Counted from the first letter of the stretch, positions 52,990 to 62,365 are shown. The stretch: DNA of 64,000 nucleotides from Streptomyces sp. CNQ-509 (GCF_001011035.1 NZ_CP011492.1:620001-684000), one strand, 5' to 3'. Numbers and translations: made by a program. Notes: generated by a model not told the origin, from the sequence alone.

Positions 52990-53008
52990 ATTGCGAACAG
53001 TTCGCAAT
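52990..53008. promoter_or_regulatory. Nur-box-like perfect palindrome
   Basis: ATTGCGAACAGTTCGCAAT is a perfect 9-1-9 palindrome ending 30 bases before the binding-protein ATG. Its core TTGCGA-N5-TCGCAA has the same spacing and TTGC/GCAA ends as the published Streptomyces Nur consensus (TTGCaa-N5-ttGCAA). Nur is the nickel-responsive Fur-family repressor of nickel uptake genes. Confidence 0.75.
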
Positions 53009-53228
53009 TAGAACCCATGATCGGTGCATGGCGCAATGAGGAGTCCACTCCGCGGGCACCCTGCGTGCGCATGGTCCGCCGAGGTCAGCGGCCGGATAGC
53101 GGAAGGAGCGGCCCCGCTCCTTGCGTCGACCGGGTGGCCCCGGGCGGGACACGGCAGCCTTTACGGATATTCCGGGGCATTCCGCCCCGTAGCATCCGGT
53201 GTCCCGTACCCCACCGGGAAGGACCGCC

Positions 53229-53780
53229 ATGGCCCAGCAGGCGCGCTTCAAGGGTTTCGTCCAGGCGGTCGACGCACTGGGCGGCGCACCGGTGTGCACG
53301 AAGGAGCCGATGCGCGACAAGAACTCGGGCATCGACCTCGACCCCGGGAGGCACCACCTCAACGGCGCCGGGGCACTGCGGTACGTCCGCACCCGGCACA
53401 GCGGGCACGGCGACATCGACCGCGTACGCCGCCAGCAGCGGCTGGTCGCCGGCATCGCCGGACGGCATCTGGCAGCGGGCACCCTGGCGGTTCCGCCGCG
53501 GCTGGACGCGCTCGCCGGCGAGGTCGCCCGCGGGCTGCGCCCGGGCCCGCGCACGAGCGTCGCCGACATGCTGGCGCTGGGCTGGCAGGCGCCGCATCTG
53601 CGGCTGCGGAACGTGGAGTTCGCGAACCGTGCCACTGGAGAGCATCAGCCACCCGTCGGGCCAGTGGGGCTCCGCCGTGAAGTGGAACGAGGAGCGGGCC
53701 CGCGCCATGTTCCGGCGGCCGGCCGCCGACCGCACGCTGGCGCCGGGCGGCGAGCGGGGCCCGCGCGGTGCTTCGACTGG
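53229..53780 (+). pseudogene. LytR-CpsA-Psr remnant with one-base frameshift
   Basis: The first frame (ATG 53229) reads as the second half of an LCP-family enzyme: FVQAVDALGGAPVCTKEPMRDKNSGIDLDPGRHHLNG, YVRTRHSGHGDIDRVRRQQRL. At about 53625 an extra A breaks the frame. Removing it would restore GAGTTCGCG-ACCGTGCCACTG (EFATVPL), which continues in the other frame as ESISHPSGQWGSAVKWNEERARAMFRR, a normal LCP C-terminus. The N-terminal membrane helix and the first catalytic half are absent. The gene is truncated and frameshifted. Confidence 0.8.
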
Positions 53781-53872
53781 ACGGGCCGGGCCGCCCCCGG
53801 CGACCGCATGGACTGGGACTCCGGCTGACGCGGGGCACGCGGGGCGCCGCGGGCCACGGGGCGCGCACGCGA

Positions 53873-53906
53873 GCGGCGCCGCCGGGCATGGGACCGGCGG
53901 CGCCGC
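53873..53906. terminator. Strong bidirectional hairpin
   Basis: GCGGCGCCGCCGG (53873-53885) and CCGGCGGCGCCGC (53894-53906) give a perfect 13-bp stem with an 8-base loop, between the LCP remnant and the stop of the convergent amidase gene. No U-tract. Confidence 0.72.
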
Positions 53907-53919
53907 GGTGCGCGACGGG

Positions 53920-55911
53920 TCAGAGGACCCGGCGCACGGTCACGTCATCGGCGTTGACGAAGCCGATGCGGTGCCCGATCTGGATGATGTGGTACTTCAT
54001 CTTGCCGCGGACCACCGTGCGGTCCCCGGGTGCGGAGCCGTCGAAGGTCACGGCGCGGTAGTACTCGCCGGGGACGGTGCCGCCGTAGGAGTACGCCTGG
54101 CCGGCCTTGAACTCGTACGGGTGCGCCGAGATCGGCTGGTACGGGATCTCCGGCGGGTACGCGGCCTGTTCCGGGTACGCCCGGCCGTAGACCGGCACCG
54201 ACTCCTTGCCCGGCTTGGGCGTGACGATCTTCCCTGCGGTGTAGTCGGCGACCCGCGCGCCCGCGGGGTTGTGGAACCAGCCCTTGAGGCCGTGGTACCA
54301 GATCGCCACCCAGTCGCCCTTGCGCTCGGCCACCGCGTACGTCTGTCCGGCCGAGGCCCGGCTGCCGATGTCCGAGACGTGCATGTCGGACGCCCGGCCG
54401 TCGGGATGCAGACCGATGTCCGCCAGCAGCGGGGAGTCCGCGTCGGGCTGCGAGTGCAGGATCACCGACGACGACGGCGCGAGCGGGCACGGCTCCTTCG
54501 GGTCGGAGCCCGACTCGTAGCTGCAGCCGGTGAACTGCGGCTTGTTCTCCGCGAAGTCCGGCTTGATCATCACCATCGACTTCGAGAACCCGCCCGGGCT
54601 GCGCAGCGGGGCTTCCAGCAGCTCGAAGTACCGCTCCCAGTCCCAGTACGGGCCCGGGTCCCAGTGCATGCCGCGGATGTTCGCCGTGGTGGTGCCGGGC
54701 ACGTTGTCGTGGCCGATGATGTGCGTGCGGTCCAGCGGGATGTCGTACGTGGCCGCCAGGTAGCGCACCAGCGTCGCCGAACTGCGCATCATCGCCTCGG
54801 TGTACCAGGTGCCCTGGTCCTTGGCGAAGCCCTCGTGCTCCAGGCCGATGGACTTGGCGTTGATGTTCCAGTTGCCCGCCTGCCAGGCGACGTCCTTGTG
54901 CTTGATGTGCTGGGCGATGTGGCCGTCGGAGCTGCGCAGTGTGTACTGCCAGCTCGCCGCGCGGTTGGGGTCCTGGACCATGTTGATGACGCCGGGATAG
55001 CGGCCCTCGGTGTCGTGGATGACGATGTACTCGATCTTCTGGTCGCGCGGCCGGTCGGCCTTGTCGTGGTTGACGTACGCCTGGATGTCGTCCGGGTTGG
55101 TCTGGCGGTACGTCGCCGGGATCCACTCGCAGCCGAGCCGGTCCGGGCACTCCACTTCCTCGTCCGTCAGCCGCGGCAGGCCGAGTTCGCCGAGCCAACG
55201 CTGCCGCGGCGCCACGGACGGGTCGGCGGCCAGCCGGACGGCGTGGCCGTCGTCGGTGGTGCGGGCGGCGCCGTCGCGGATGGTCGCGTAGACCTCGTCG
55301 GCGAACGCCGCCGCGTCCTGCTCGTACGCGGCGCCCGCGTACTTCGCCACCGCGCCGTACCAGTCGGCCGGGTCGGCCGAGGCCGGCGCGCCCAGGTCCT
55401 CCTGGTACGCGGCCAGCAGCGCGGCGCCGCCGGCGATGTTCTCCGCGGGCTTCGCGCGCAGCGTCGCCGCGTCGGTGCCGGTCAGCTCGGCGGCCGCGTA
55501 CAGCGTGGTGAGCGCGGGGCCGAACGTCTCGTCGCCGACGGGCCGTTCCGTGTCGCCCCGGGGATCCTCGGCGGTGCCGCCGTGGTGGTCCTCGGCGAGC
55601 ACGGTGGGGGCGTCGGTCAGGTGCATGGGGCCGTAGCCGGCGTCGGTGCTCGGCTCGCCGGCGTGGGTGTCCCAGCGGGACTCCAGGTACGACACGCCGA
55701 GCAGCACGCTCTCCGGCACGCCGTACTCGTCGGCCGCCGCGGCGTACGCCGCCTGCCGGGTCGCGGGCGCCGCCGCGTCCTCGCCGCCGCCGGCGGCGGC
55801 CGGGAGGGACGCCGAGGTCAGCGGCAGCAGCAGGCCGGCGGCGACGGCGGCCGTCGCCCAGGGTCGTCTTCGCAGGTTCACACGGAGGCGGGTGGCTGGA
55901 GTGGGAGGCAA
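53920..55911 (-). CDS. Large secreted N-acetylmuramoyl-L-alanine amidase
   Basis: A 663-residue exported enzyme. Residues 1-40 form a signal peptide (RRRPWATAAVAAGLLLPL). Residues 55-250 are a helical region with VPESVLLGVSYLESRWDTH that recalls a transglycosylase-like fold, uncertain. The amidase_2 core follows, with likely zinc ligands His299 (IVIHDTEG), His401 (IIGHDN) and Asp418 (HWDPGPYW). The C-terminal 200 residues hold SH3-like repeats (GDWVAIWYHGLKGWFHNP). The start is TTG 55911, since GAGGAG is spaced five bases upstream, while a GTG at 55881 has none. It hydrolyses peptidoglycan outside the cell. Confidence 0.9.
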   Translation of the reverse strand: MPPTPATRLRVNLRRRPWATAAVAAGLLLPLTSASLPAAAGGGEDAAAPATRQAAYAAAADEYGVPESVLLGVSYLESRWDTHAGEPSTDAGYGPMHLTDAPTVLAEDHHGGTAEDPRGDTERPVGDETFGPALTTLYAAAELTGTDAATLRAKPAENIAGGAALLAAYQEDLGAPASADPADWYGAVAKYAGAAYEQDAAAFADEVYATIRDGAARTTDDGHAVRLAADPSVAPRQRWLGELGLPRLTDEEVECPDRLGCEWIPATYRQTNPDDIQAYVNHDKADRPRDQKIEYIVIHDTEGRYPGVINMVQDPNRAASWQYTLRSSDGHIAQHIKHKDVAWQAGNWNINAKSIGLEHEGFAKDQGTWYTEAMMRSSATLVRYLAATYDIPLDRTHIIGHDNVPGTTTANIRGMHWDPGPYWDWERYFELLEAPLRSPGGFSKSMVMIKPDFAENKPQFTGCSYESGSDPKEPCPLAPSSSVILHSQPDADSPLLADIGLHPDGRASDMHVSDIGSRASAGQTYAVAERKGDWVAIWYHGLKGWFHNPAGARVADYTAGKIVTPKPGKESVPVYGRAYPEQAAYPPEIPYQPISAHPYEFKAGQAYSYGGTVPGEYYRAVTFDGSAPGDRTVVRGKMKYHIIQIGHRIGFVNADDVTVRRVL

Positions 55912-56149
55912 CGGGACTCCTCAGGGGGTCGGGACGCGGACGTGCGCGTGCGGTGCGTACCAGGGGTACCGACTCGGTCACGTACCCGTCAATCCCTTCC
56001 AGGGGCACGAAAGTTGCACGTCAGCCCGGCTGCCGCCCATCTGCACGGCGGCACTGGTCCAGACCGGTGCCGACGGTCGGCCGCGGCTCGGGCCGCGGCC
56101 GGCCGCCGTTCGGCCGCCGGGCCAACCCGCCCGGTCGCCCTGCGGCCGG

Positions 56150-57169
56150 TCAGGGGGCCCGGCGGCGCCGGGCGAGCCAGGTCTGCGCGATGACGACGAC
56201 CACCAGGAAGCCGCCGCTGACGACCTGCTGGTAGGCGGAGTCGAGCGAGCCGATCTGGTTGATGACGTTCTGGATCACCTTCAGCAGCAGCACGCCGACG
56301 AGCGAGCCGCCGACGAAGCCCATGCCGCCGGAGAGCAGCGTGCCGCCGATGACGACCGCGGCGATCGCCTCCAGCTCCATGCCGTAGCCGAGGATGGTCA
56401 CGCCGGAGTCGAGCCAGGCGGCGTTGAGCGCGCCGGCGAAGCCGGCGAGCAGCCCGTTGAGGGTGTAGACAAGCGTCTTGGTACGGGCGACGGGCGCGCC
56501 CATCAGCGCGGCGGCGTCCTCGTTGCCGCCGACGGCGTAGACGTGCTGGCCGAAGCGGGTGCGGCGGAGCAGGATGCCGCCGGCGACGAAGAGCGCCGCG
56601 GTGATCCACACCGGGACGCCGATGCCGAGCAGCTTGCCCTGGCCGAGGTCGGCGAAGAACGAGCCGTCGGCGACGAGGTAGGTGTCGGCGCCCTCGTCGG
56701 TGAGGGACAGCATCACGCCGCGGGCGCCGAGCATGGCGGCGAGCGTGACGATGAACGGCGCGAGCCGGAGCCGGGCGATGAGCAACCCGTTGACCAGGCC
56801 GAAGAGTCCGCAGACGGCGAGCGGCAGCAGCAGTGCCACCAGGGTGCCGTGGCGCGAGCCCCAGGCGGCGAGCACGCCGCCGAGCACGAAGACCGACCCG
56901 ACGGACAGGTCGATGCCGCCGGTGATGATGACGAAGGTCATCCCGAGGGCGACGATGGCGAGGAAGGCGGAGGAGACCGCCATGTTCTCGATGTTGCCGG
57001 TGGTGGCGAAGGAGTCGAAGGAGAGCGAGGCGACGGCGGCGATGGCGATGAGCGCGACCAGCGCGCCGTGCTGCTGCGCGAGGGCGCTCAGCCGCTCGCC
57101 GCGCCCGGGGCCCGCGGGCTCCTCCGGGCCGTACGCCACGGCGACGGGTTCGTCTTTCACGACGGTCAC
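56150..57169 (-). CDS. Sugar ABC transporter permease (YjfF-like)
   Basis: A 339-residue CUT2 permease with about ten helices. Conserved CUT2 signatures include GMTFVIITGGIDLSVGSVFVLGG, NGLLIARLRLAPFIVTLAAMLGARG, and AIAAVVIGGTLLSGGMGFVGGSLVGVLLL. GTG 57169 overlaps the stop of the preceding permease gene. Together with that permease, the ATPase and the binding protein, the order binding protein-ATPase-permease-permease matches the E. coli galactofuranose system ytfQ-ytfR-ytfT-yjfF. It ends the operon. Confidence 0.9.
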   Translation of the reverse strand: MTVVKDEPVAVAYGPEEPAGPGRGERLSALAQQHGALVALIAIAAVASLSFDSFATTGNIENMAVSSAFLAIVALGMTFVIITGGIDLSVGSVFVLGGVLAAWGSRHGTLVALLLPLAVCGLFGLVNGLLIARLRLAPFIVTLAAMLGARGVMLSLTDEGADTYLVADGSFFADLGQGKLLGIGVPVWITAALFVAGGILLRRTRFGQHVYAVGGNEDAAALMGAPVARTKTLVYTLNGLLAGFAGALNAAWLDSGVTILGYGMELEAIAAVVIGGTLLSGGMGFVGGSLVGVLLLKVIQNVINQIGSLDSAYQQVVSGGFLVVVVIAQTWLARRRRAP

Positions 57170-58131
57170 CGCTTCCCCCTCTCCCTGGCGGCGTAGACGG
57201 CGAGGATGATCACCACGGCCTGGGCGATCTGCGTCCACGACGGCTCCAGGTCGTGCTTGATCAGGGTGGCCGTCAGCAACTGGATGAGCACCGCGCCGGC
57301 CACCGTGCCGCCGATGCGGACCCGGCCGCCGGTGAGCGGGGTGCCGCCGACGACGACGGCGGTGATGGCCGACAGCTCCATCAGGTTGCCGAGCGATGTG
57401 GGGTCGCTGGCGGACAGCCGGGCGGTGGCCAGGAAGCCGGCGACGGCGGCGAGCACGCCGCAGACGACGTACACCACGATCAGCACCCGGCGCACCGGCA
57501 GCCCGGCGAGCCTGGCGGCGGGGCGGCTGTCGCCGATGGCGAGCAACTGGCGGCCGAAGGTGGTGCGGCGGACGACGAAGGCGACGACGAGCGCGAGCGC
57601 CACGGCGATGAGCACCACGTACGGCACGCCGGCGAACTCGCCGGAGCCGAGGGTCGCCATGCCCGGGTCGCGGATGTCCTCCAACTGCGGCAGCAGCACC
57701 AGCGCGAGGCCCCGGGCGCCGACCATGAGGGCGAGCGTGGCGACGATGGGCTGCACTCCGATGAACGCGATCAGCGAACCGTTGGCCAGGCCGACCGCGG
57801 CACCGCCGGCGATCGCGACGATCAGCGCGATCCACGGCCCGTACCCCATGTAGAGCGCGACCAGCGAGGTGGACAGGGCCATGACGGAGCCGACGGACAG
57901 GTCGACGCCCTCGCTGCCGATGGCCAGCGCCATGCCGAGCGCGACGATGACGACGGGGGCGACCTGGACGGCCTGGGTGCGGAAGTTCTCGGCGGAGAGG
58001 AAGTGGGGGGTGAAGGCGATGTTGACGAGCAGCAGGAGGGCGACGCCCGCGTAGACGCCGTACTCCTGGAGCCAGCGCAGCACCCGCTCGCGGTCGGCGG
58101 GCAGCGCGCGGCGCAGCGTGAGGTCAGCCAT
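57166..58131 (-). CDS. Sugar ABC transporter permease (YtfT-like)
   Basis: A 321-residue CUT2 permease. The signature ALGMALAIGSEGVDLSVGSVMALS and GNLMELSAITAVVVGGTPLTGGRVRIGGTVAGAVLI are typical. ATG 58131 overlaps the ATPase stop by eight bases; an upstream in-frame start would run into the ATPase. Two dissimilar permeases in one operon imply a heterodimeric channel, as for YtfT/YjfF, unlike ribose or xylose systems with one permease. Confidence 0.9.
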   Translation of the reverse strand: MADLTLRRALPADRERVLRWLQEYGVYAGVALLLLVNIAFTPHFLSAENFRTQAVQVAPVVIVALGMALAIGSEGVDLSVGSVMALSTSLVALYMGYGPWIALIVAIAGGAAVGLANGSLIAFIGVQPIVATLALMVGARGLALVLLPQLEDIRDPGMATLGSGEFAGVPYVVLIAVALALVVAFVVRRTTFGRQLLAIGDSRPAARLAGLPVRRVLIVVYVVCGVLAAVAGFLATARLSASDPTSLGNLMELSAITAVVVGGTPLTGGRVRIGGTVAGAVLIQLLTATLIKHDLEPSWTQIAQAVVIILAVYAARERGKR

Positions 58132-59848
58132 GGCCGGTCGCCTCCGCACCGGCCCCGCGGAGCGCCGGGTCCGGGTCCCCGCCCGGCTCGGCGGCGGCCG
58201 CGATGGCCTCCATGAGTCTGTCCTCGGTGACGTCGTCGCCGGTCAGCTCGCCGACGACGGCGCCGTCCCTCAGCACCACCACGCGGTCGGACCCCTCGAT
58301 CAGCTCCTCCACGTCGGAGGAGATCAGCAGGACGCCGAGGCCGTCCTCGGCGAGTTCGTCGACGAGCTTCTGCACCTCGGCCTTGGCGCCGACGTCGATG
58401 CCGCGCGTCGGCTCGTCCAGCAGCAGCACCTTGGGCTGCATGGCGAGCCACCGGGCCAGCAGCACCTTCTGCTGGTTGCCGCCGGAGAGTTCGCCGACCT
58501 TCTGGTGCGGGCTCGCCGCCTTGATGCGCAGCCTGCTGACGAACGTCTCCACGACGGCGTCGATCCGGGCCTCGGATACCAGCCCGTAGCGCGACATGCG
58601 CGGCAGCGCGGCGAGCGCGATGTTCTCGCGGACCGAGAGCCCCGGCACGATGCCCTCGGACTTGCGGTCCTCCGGCAGCAGGCTGATGCCGGCGCGGATC
58701 GCGGCGGGCGTGGAGCCGGTGCGTACGGGCGCGCCCGCGACGGTGACGCGGCCGGCGCCGAGCGGGAGGGCACCGGCGATGGCCTTGGCGGTCTCGGTAC
58801 GTCCCGAGCCCAGGAGTCCGCCGAGGCCGACGACCTCGCCGGGGCGGACGGAGAGCGAGACGTCGTGCAGCTCGTGCCGACGGGTCAGGCCCTCGGCGCG
58901 CAGCACCGGCTCGGCACCGGTGCCGTGGTCCCCGGTGAACTTGGTGAGTCCCTCCGCGCGCACCTCGCCCATCTCCCGGCCGAGCATGAGGGAGACCAGC
59001 CGGAGCCGGTCGAGCGCGGCGAGCGGTCCGGTGTGCACGACGCGGCCGTCGCGGAGCACGGTGACGGCGTCGCAGACGGCGTAGAGCTCGTCGAGGCGGT
59101 GGCTGACGTAGACGACGGCGACGCCGTCGGCGCGCAGCCGGCCGATGACGCCGAAGAGGGTCTCGACCTCGCGGGGTTCGAGGGAGGAGGTGGGCTCGTC
59201 CATGACGACGACGTCGGTGCGGCCGGCCGCGGAGACGGCGCGGGCGAGGGCGACCATCTGCTGGGCGCCGACGCCGAGTTCGGCCAGCGGTCGGCGGACG
59301 TCGACGCGGACGCCGTAGTCGAGGAGCATGCGCTCGGACTCGCGGTGCATGCGGGCGAAGTCGATGAGGCCGCCGCGGCGGCGCGGCTCGCGGCCGAGGA
59401 GGAGGTTGCGGGCCACGCTCATCAGCGGGATGAGGTTGACCTCTTGGTAGATGGTCGAGATCCCGGCCTGCTGGGCGGCGAGCGGGGTGGCGAAGGACGC
59501 CCGCTCGCCGCGGTAGGTCAGCTCGCCCTCGTCGGGGTGGTAGACGCCGGTGAGGACCTTGATGAGGGTGGACTTCCCGGCGCCGTTCTCGCCGACGAGG
59601 GCGTGCACCTCGCCGGCGCGGGCGGTGAAGTCGACGCCCTCGAGGGCGAGGACGCCGGGGAAGCGCTTGGTCAGGCCGCGTACGGCCAGGACGGCGGGAC
59701 GCTCCGCCGTGTCGTCGCCGCGGTCACGGGCGGCGTCCTCGGCGTCCGTGACCTCCTGGGGCTCCGCCGGGTGCGGCCCGGCGGACCGGGCGGGCCCGGC
59801 GGGCCCGCCCGGTCCGTGCCGTTCGGGCGGCTCGTTCGCTGCGGCCAT
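58124..59848 (-). CDS. Sugar ABC transporter ATPase, two nucleotide-binding domains (YtfR-like)
   Basis: A 574-residue tandem ATPase of the RbsA/AraG type. The first domain has Walker A GENGAGKST and Walker B VVVMDEPTSSLE; the second has the degenerate Walker A GLLGSGRTE, ISLLPEDRKSEGIVPGLSVRENIAL, signature LSGGNQQK and Walker B LLLDEPTRGIDVG. The first 50 residues are a Pro/Gly/Asp-rich extension. The start at ATG 59848 has only a weak ribosome site and lies five bases after the binding-protein stop, suggesting translation by readthrough coupling. Confidence 0.93.
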   Translation of the reverse strand: MAAANEPPERHGPGGPAGPARSAGPHPAEPQEVTDAEDAARDRGDDTAERPAVLAVRGLTKRFPGVLALEGVDFTARAGEVHALVGENGAGKSTLIKVLTGVYHPDEGELTYRGERASFATPLAAQQAGISTIYQEVNLIPLMSVARNLLLGREPRRRGGLIDFARMHRESERMLLDYGVRVDVRRPLAELGVGAQQMVALARAVSAAGRTDVVVMDEPTSSLEPREVETLFGVIGRLRADGVAVVYVSHRLDELYAVCDAVTVLRDGRVVHTGPLAALDRLRLVSLMLGREMGEVRAEGLTKFTGDHGTGAEPVLRAEGLTRRHELHDVSLSVRPGEVVGLGGLLGSGRTETAKAIAGALPLGAGRVTVAGAPVRTGSTPAAIRAGISLLPEDRKSEGIVPGLSVRENIALAALPRMSRYGLVSEARIDAVVETFVSRLRIKAASPHQKVGELSGGNQQKVLLARWLAMQPKVLLLDEPTRGIDVGAKAEVQKLVDELAEDGLGVLLISSDVEELIEGSDRVVVLRDGAVVGELTGDDVTEDRLMEAIAAAAEPGGDPDPALRGAGAEATGHG

Positions 59849-59853
59849 CGGCG

Positions 59854-60945
59854 TCAGAACGCCTTGCCGAGGTCGGCCTCGGCGTTGTCGGCGGTGTACT
59901 CGCTGTCCTCGATCACGATGTCCTGGCCGACCTCCTCGCCCTTGGTGAAGGCGTCGAGGGTCTCGAACGCCAGCGGGCCGAAGCGCGGGTTGGACTCGAT
60001 GACGGAGTCGATCCAGCCGTCGACGATGCCCTGGACGGCGTTGCGGGTGCCGTCGATGGTGACGATCTTGACCGCGCCGGGCTCCTTGCCCGCGCCCTTG
60101 AGCGCGTTGACGGCGCCGAGGCCCATCTCGTCGTTCTCGGCGTAGATCCCGGTGATCTCCGGGTTGGACTGGATGAGCTGCTCGGTGACCTGCTGGCCCT
60201 TCTCGCGGGCGAACTCGCCGGTCTGCTCGAAGACGACCTCCAGGTCCGGGGCCTTCTCGGCGATCCGGTCCTTGAAGCCCTTGGTGCGCTCGGTGGTGAC
60301 GTTGTTGCCGGGGGTGCCGAGCAGGATGGCGATCTCGCCCTTGCCGCCAGTGGCCTCGATCATCTTGTCCGCGGCCCGCTTGCCCTGCTCGGTGAAGTCG
60401 GAGCCGATGAAGCTCACGTAGTCCTTGCAGGGCTCGGCGTTGATCTTCCGGTCGATGGTGACGATCGGGATCTTCTTGTTCGCCGCGGACTTCAGCACCG
60501 GGTCCCAGCCGTCGGAGTTCAGCGGGGCGATGACCAGCAGGTCGGCGCCCTTGGCGATGAGGTCCTGGACGTCGCTGATCTGCTTGGAGAACTGCGACTG
60601 GGCGTTGGCGGTGAGCAGTTCGATGCCGCGCTTGTCGGCCTCGGCCTTGATCGAGGCGGTCTCGGCGATGCGGAACGGGTTGGCTTCCTTCTCGGACTGC
60701 GAGAAGCCGACGGTGGCGCCGGAGAGGTCGGTCTCCTCGGCGCCGTAGTCGCCGATCACACAGGTCGGGCCCGAGCCCCCGGAGACCTTCTGCTCGCTGC
60801 CCTTGGCCTCCTCGGAGCCGGCGGCGGCGCCGGTGCTCCCCTCGTCGTCGTCCTCGGACTTGGCGCAGCCGGCCGCGAGCGCGAGGCTCGCGCTGAGCGC
60901 GACGGCGAGGAGTGTTCTGGCGGCGGTACGGGCGTGCGGCTTCAT
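59854..60945 (-). CDS. Sugar-binding lipoprotein (YtfQ/galactofuranose-like)
   Basis: A 363-residue family 4-type solute-binding protein. Lipobox LAAGC places the acylated Cys at residue 27. The body resembles E. coli YtfQ: ATVGFSQSEKEANPFRIAETASIKAEADKRGIELLTANAQ, GADLLVIAPLNSDGWDPVLKSA, IPIVTIDRKI, and EQTGEFAREKGQQVTEQLI. YtfQ binds galactofuranose, so that or arabinofuranose-type sugars are likely ligands. It heads the operon; a LacI-type motif lies 74 bases upstream of the ATG. Confidence 0.9.
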   Translation of the reverse strand: MKPHARTAARTLLAVALSASLALAAGCAKSEDDDEGSTGAAAGSEEAKGSEQKVSGGSGPTCVIGDYGAEETDLSGATVGFSQSEKEANPFRIAETASIKAEADKRGIELLTANAQSQFSKQISDVQDLIAKGADLLVIAPLNSDGWDPVLKSAANKKIPIVTIDRKINAEPCKDYVSFIGSDFTEQGKRAADKMIEATGGKGEIAILLGTPGNNVTTERTKGFKDRIAEKAPDLEVVFEQTGEFAREKGQQVTEQLIQSNPEITGIYAENDEMGLGAVNALKGAGKEPGAVKIVTIDGTRNAVQGIVDGWIDSVIESNPRFGPLAFETLDAFTKGEEVGQDIVIEDSEYTADNAEADLGKAF

Positions 60946-61018
60946 GGTGATACCCCAATTCGGGCGGTGGAGTACGAGGGCCGGGCCGCTGCGCGGGACC
61001 GGAAGAATTCAGGGGATG

Positions 61019-61034
61019 TTTTACATCGTTGGAA
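61019..61034. promoter_or_regulatory. LacI-type operator before the sugar importer
   Basis: TTTTACATCGTTGGAA; its complement TTCCAACGATGTAAAA matches the site at 62292-62307 at 13 of 16 positions. It lies in the promoter region of the binding-protein gene. Confidence 0.6.
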
Positions 61035-61184
61035 GGGCGCTGTAAACACCTCCCGCAGCACGGATTTGCCCGGCGAAGATCGCCAAGGCACGTGTGCCGT
61101 ACGGGACTTGACGCCCCGTCAGCCCGGCGCGGGGCAGGCCGGGGCGCCCGCCCGGGGGCGGTCCGGGCGGGGTGTTCCACGGGG

Positions 61185-62216
61185 TCAGCCGCGCGTGCGG
61201 CCGCGCGTGCTCTCCCGCTCCACCAGCGAGAACGCGGGGTGCATCTCCTGCGACTCGGGCACGCTGCCGTCGCCGTGGGCGGCGTCGAGACGCTTGACGA
61301 GGGACTCCACCGCGAGCCTGGCGATGGCCTGCTTGTCGGGCGCGATGGTGGTCAGCGTGACGGCCCCGTAGCGGCTCTCGGTGATGTCGTCGAATCCGAC
61401 CACCGCCACGTCCTCCGGCACCCGCAGCCCGCGCTCGGACATCACCCGCATCGCGCCGATGGCGATCAGGTCGTTGTACGCGAAGACCGCGTCCGGCCGC
61501 TGCCCGGAGTCCAGCAGCGCCGCCATGGTCACCGCGCCGTCCGCCCGCTCCCAGCCCTCGGTGTACGCCACCAGCGCCTCGTCGACCGGTACGCCGCGGT
61601 CCGCCAGCTCCGCCCGCCAGCCGAGAAGTCGCAGGTGGGCCGGCTGGTGGGCGCGGTCCTCGCGGGCGCCGAGGAACGCGATGCGGCGCCGGCCGAGGTC
61701 CAGCAGATGGCCGACCGCCTGCCGGGCCGCGGCGATGTTGTCGATCGCGATGTGGTCGTACGGCAGGTCGTAGCGCCGCTCGCCGAGGAGCACCAGCGGG
61801 CTCTCCTCGGCCCGGCCGCGAAGGTCCTCGGTGTCCAGCTCCAGCGGGCTGAGGATCAGCCCGTCCATCACCCGGGCCCGGAAGCCCTGGGTGACGAGCA
61901 GCTCCAGCTCGCGCCGGCCCTGGGTGTGGTCGAGCAGGACGGTGAAGTCGTGCCGGGCGGCCTCGTCGATGACGTGTCCCGCCAGCTCGGCGAAGTAGGG
62001 GTTGCCCAGCTCGGGCACGGCGAGCGCGATGATACCCGTACGACCTTTGCGCAGGTGGCGGGCGGTGAGGTTGGGGCGGTAACCCAGCTCGTCGATCGCC
62101 TGCTGCACCCGCGCCCGCATCGCCGGCGTGACGTGCGGATAGTTGTTGACCACGTTCGAGACGGTCTTCACCGACACGCCCGCCCGCTCGGCCACATCCT
62201 TCAGGCTGACTCTCAA
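61185..62216 (-). CDS. LacI-family repressor of the sugar importer and GH2 gene
   Basis: A 343-residue LacI regulator. The N-terminal VSLKDVAERAGVSVKTVSNVVNNYPHVTPAMRARVQQAIDELGYRPN is the helix-turn-helix with hinge; the effector domain has ALAVPELGNPYFAELAGHVIDEAARHDF and VVGFDDITESRYGAVTLTTIAPDKQAIARLAVESL. I place the start at TTG 62216, since AGGAGG lies six bases upstream of it and the helix-turn-helix follows at once; an upstream ATG at 62243 would add a basic tail. It sits between its two likely targets, both bearing the TTCCAACG motif. Confidence 0.92.
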   Translation of the reverse strand: MRVSLKDVAERAGVSVKTVSNVVNNYPHVTPAMRARVQQAIDELGYRPNLTARHLRKGRTGIIALAVPELGNPYFAELAGHVIDEAARHDFTVLLDHTQGRRELELLVTQGFRARVMDGLILSPLELDTEDLRGRAEESPLVLLGERRYDLPYDHIAIDNIAAARQAVGHLLDLGRRRIAFLGAREDRAHQPAHLRLLGWRAELADRGVPVDEALVAYTEGWERADGAVTMAALLDSGQRPDAVFAYNDLIAIGAMRVMSERGLRVPEDVAVVGFDDITESRYGAVTLTTIAPDKQAIARLAVESLVKRLDAAHGDGSVPESQEMHPAFSLVERESTRGRTRG

Positions 62217-62291
62217 CGCGTTCCTCCTACGCCGTTTGGTCATGCACTGGACACAACGCAGGAGGCGTGCTGTCATGCCAACTGCCCTTGT

Positions 62292-62307
62292 TTCCAACGT
62301 TATACAA
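62292..62307. promoter_or_regulatory. LacI-type operator between the repressor and GH2 genes
   Basis: TTCCAACGTTATACAA, with outer CTTGT and ACAAG arms, lies 75 bases upstream of the repressor start and 58 bases upstream of the GH2 start, so it can control both divergent genes. Confidence 0.6.
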
Positions 62308-62365
62308 GACGCCCGGGGGCAAGGGCAGCCCCAGCACCCGCATTCTCCGACTTCCGGAGGTACCC

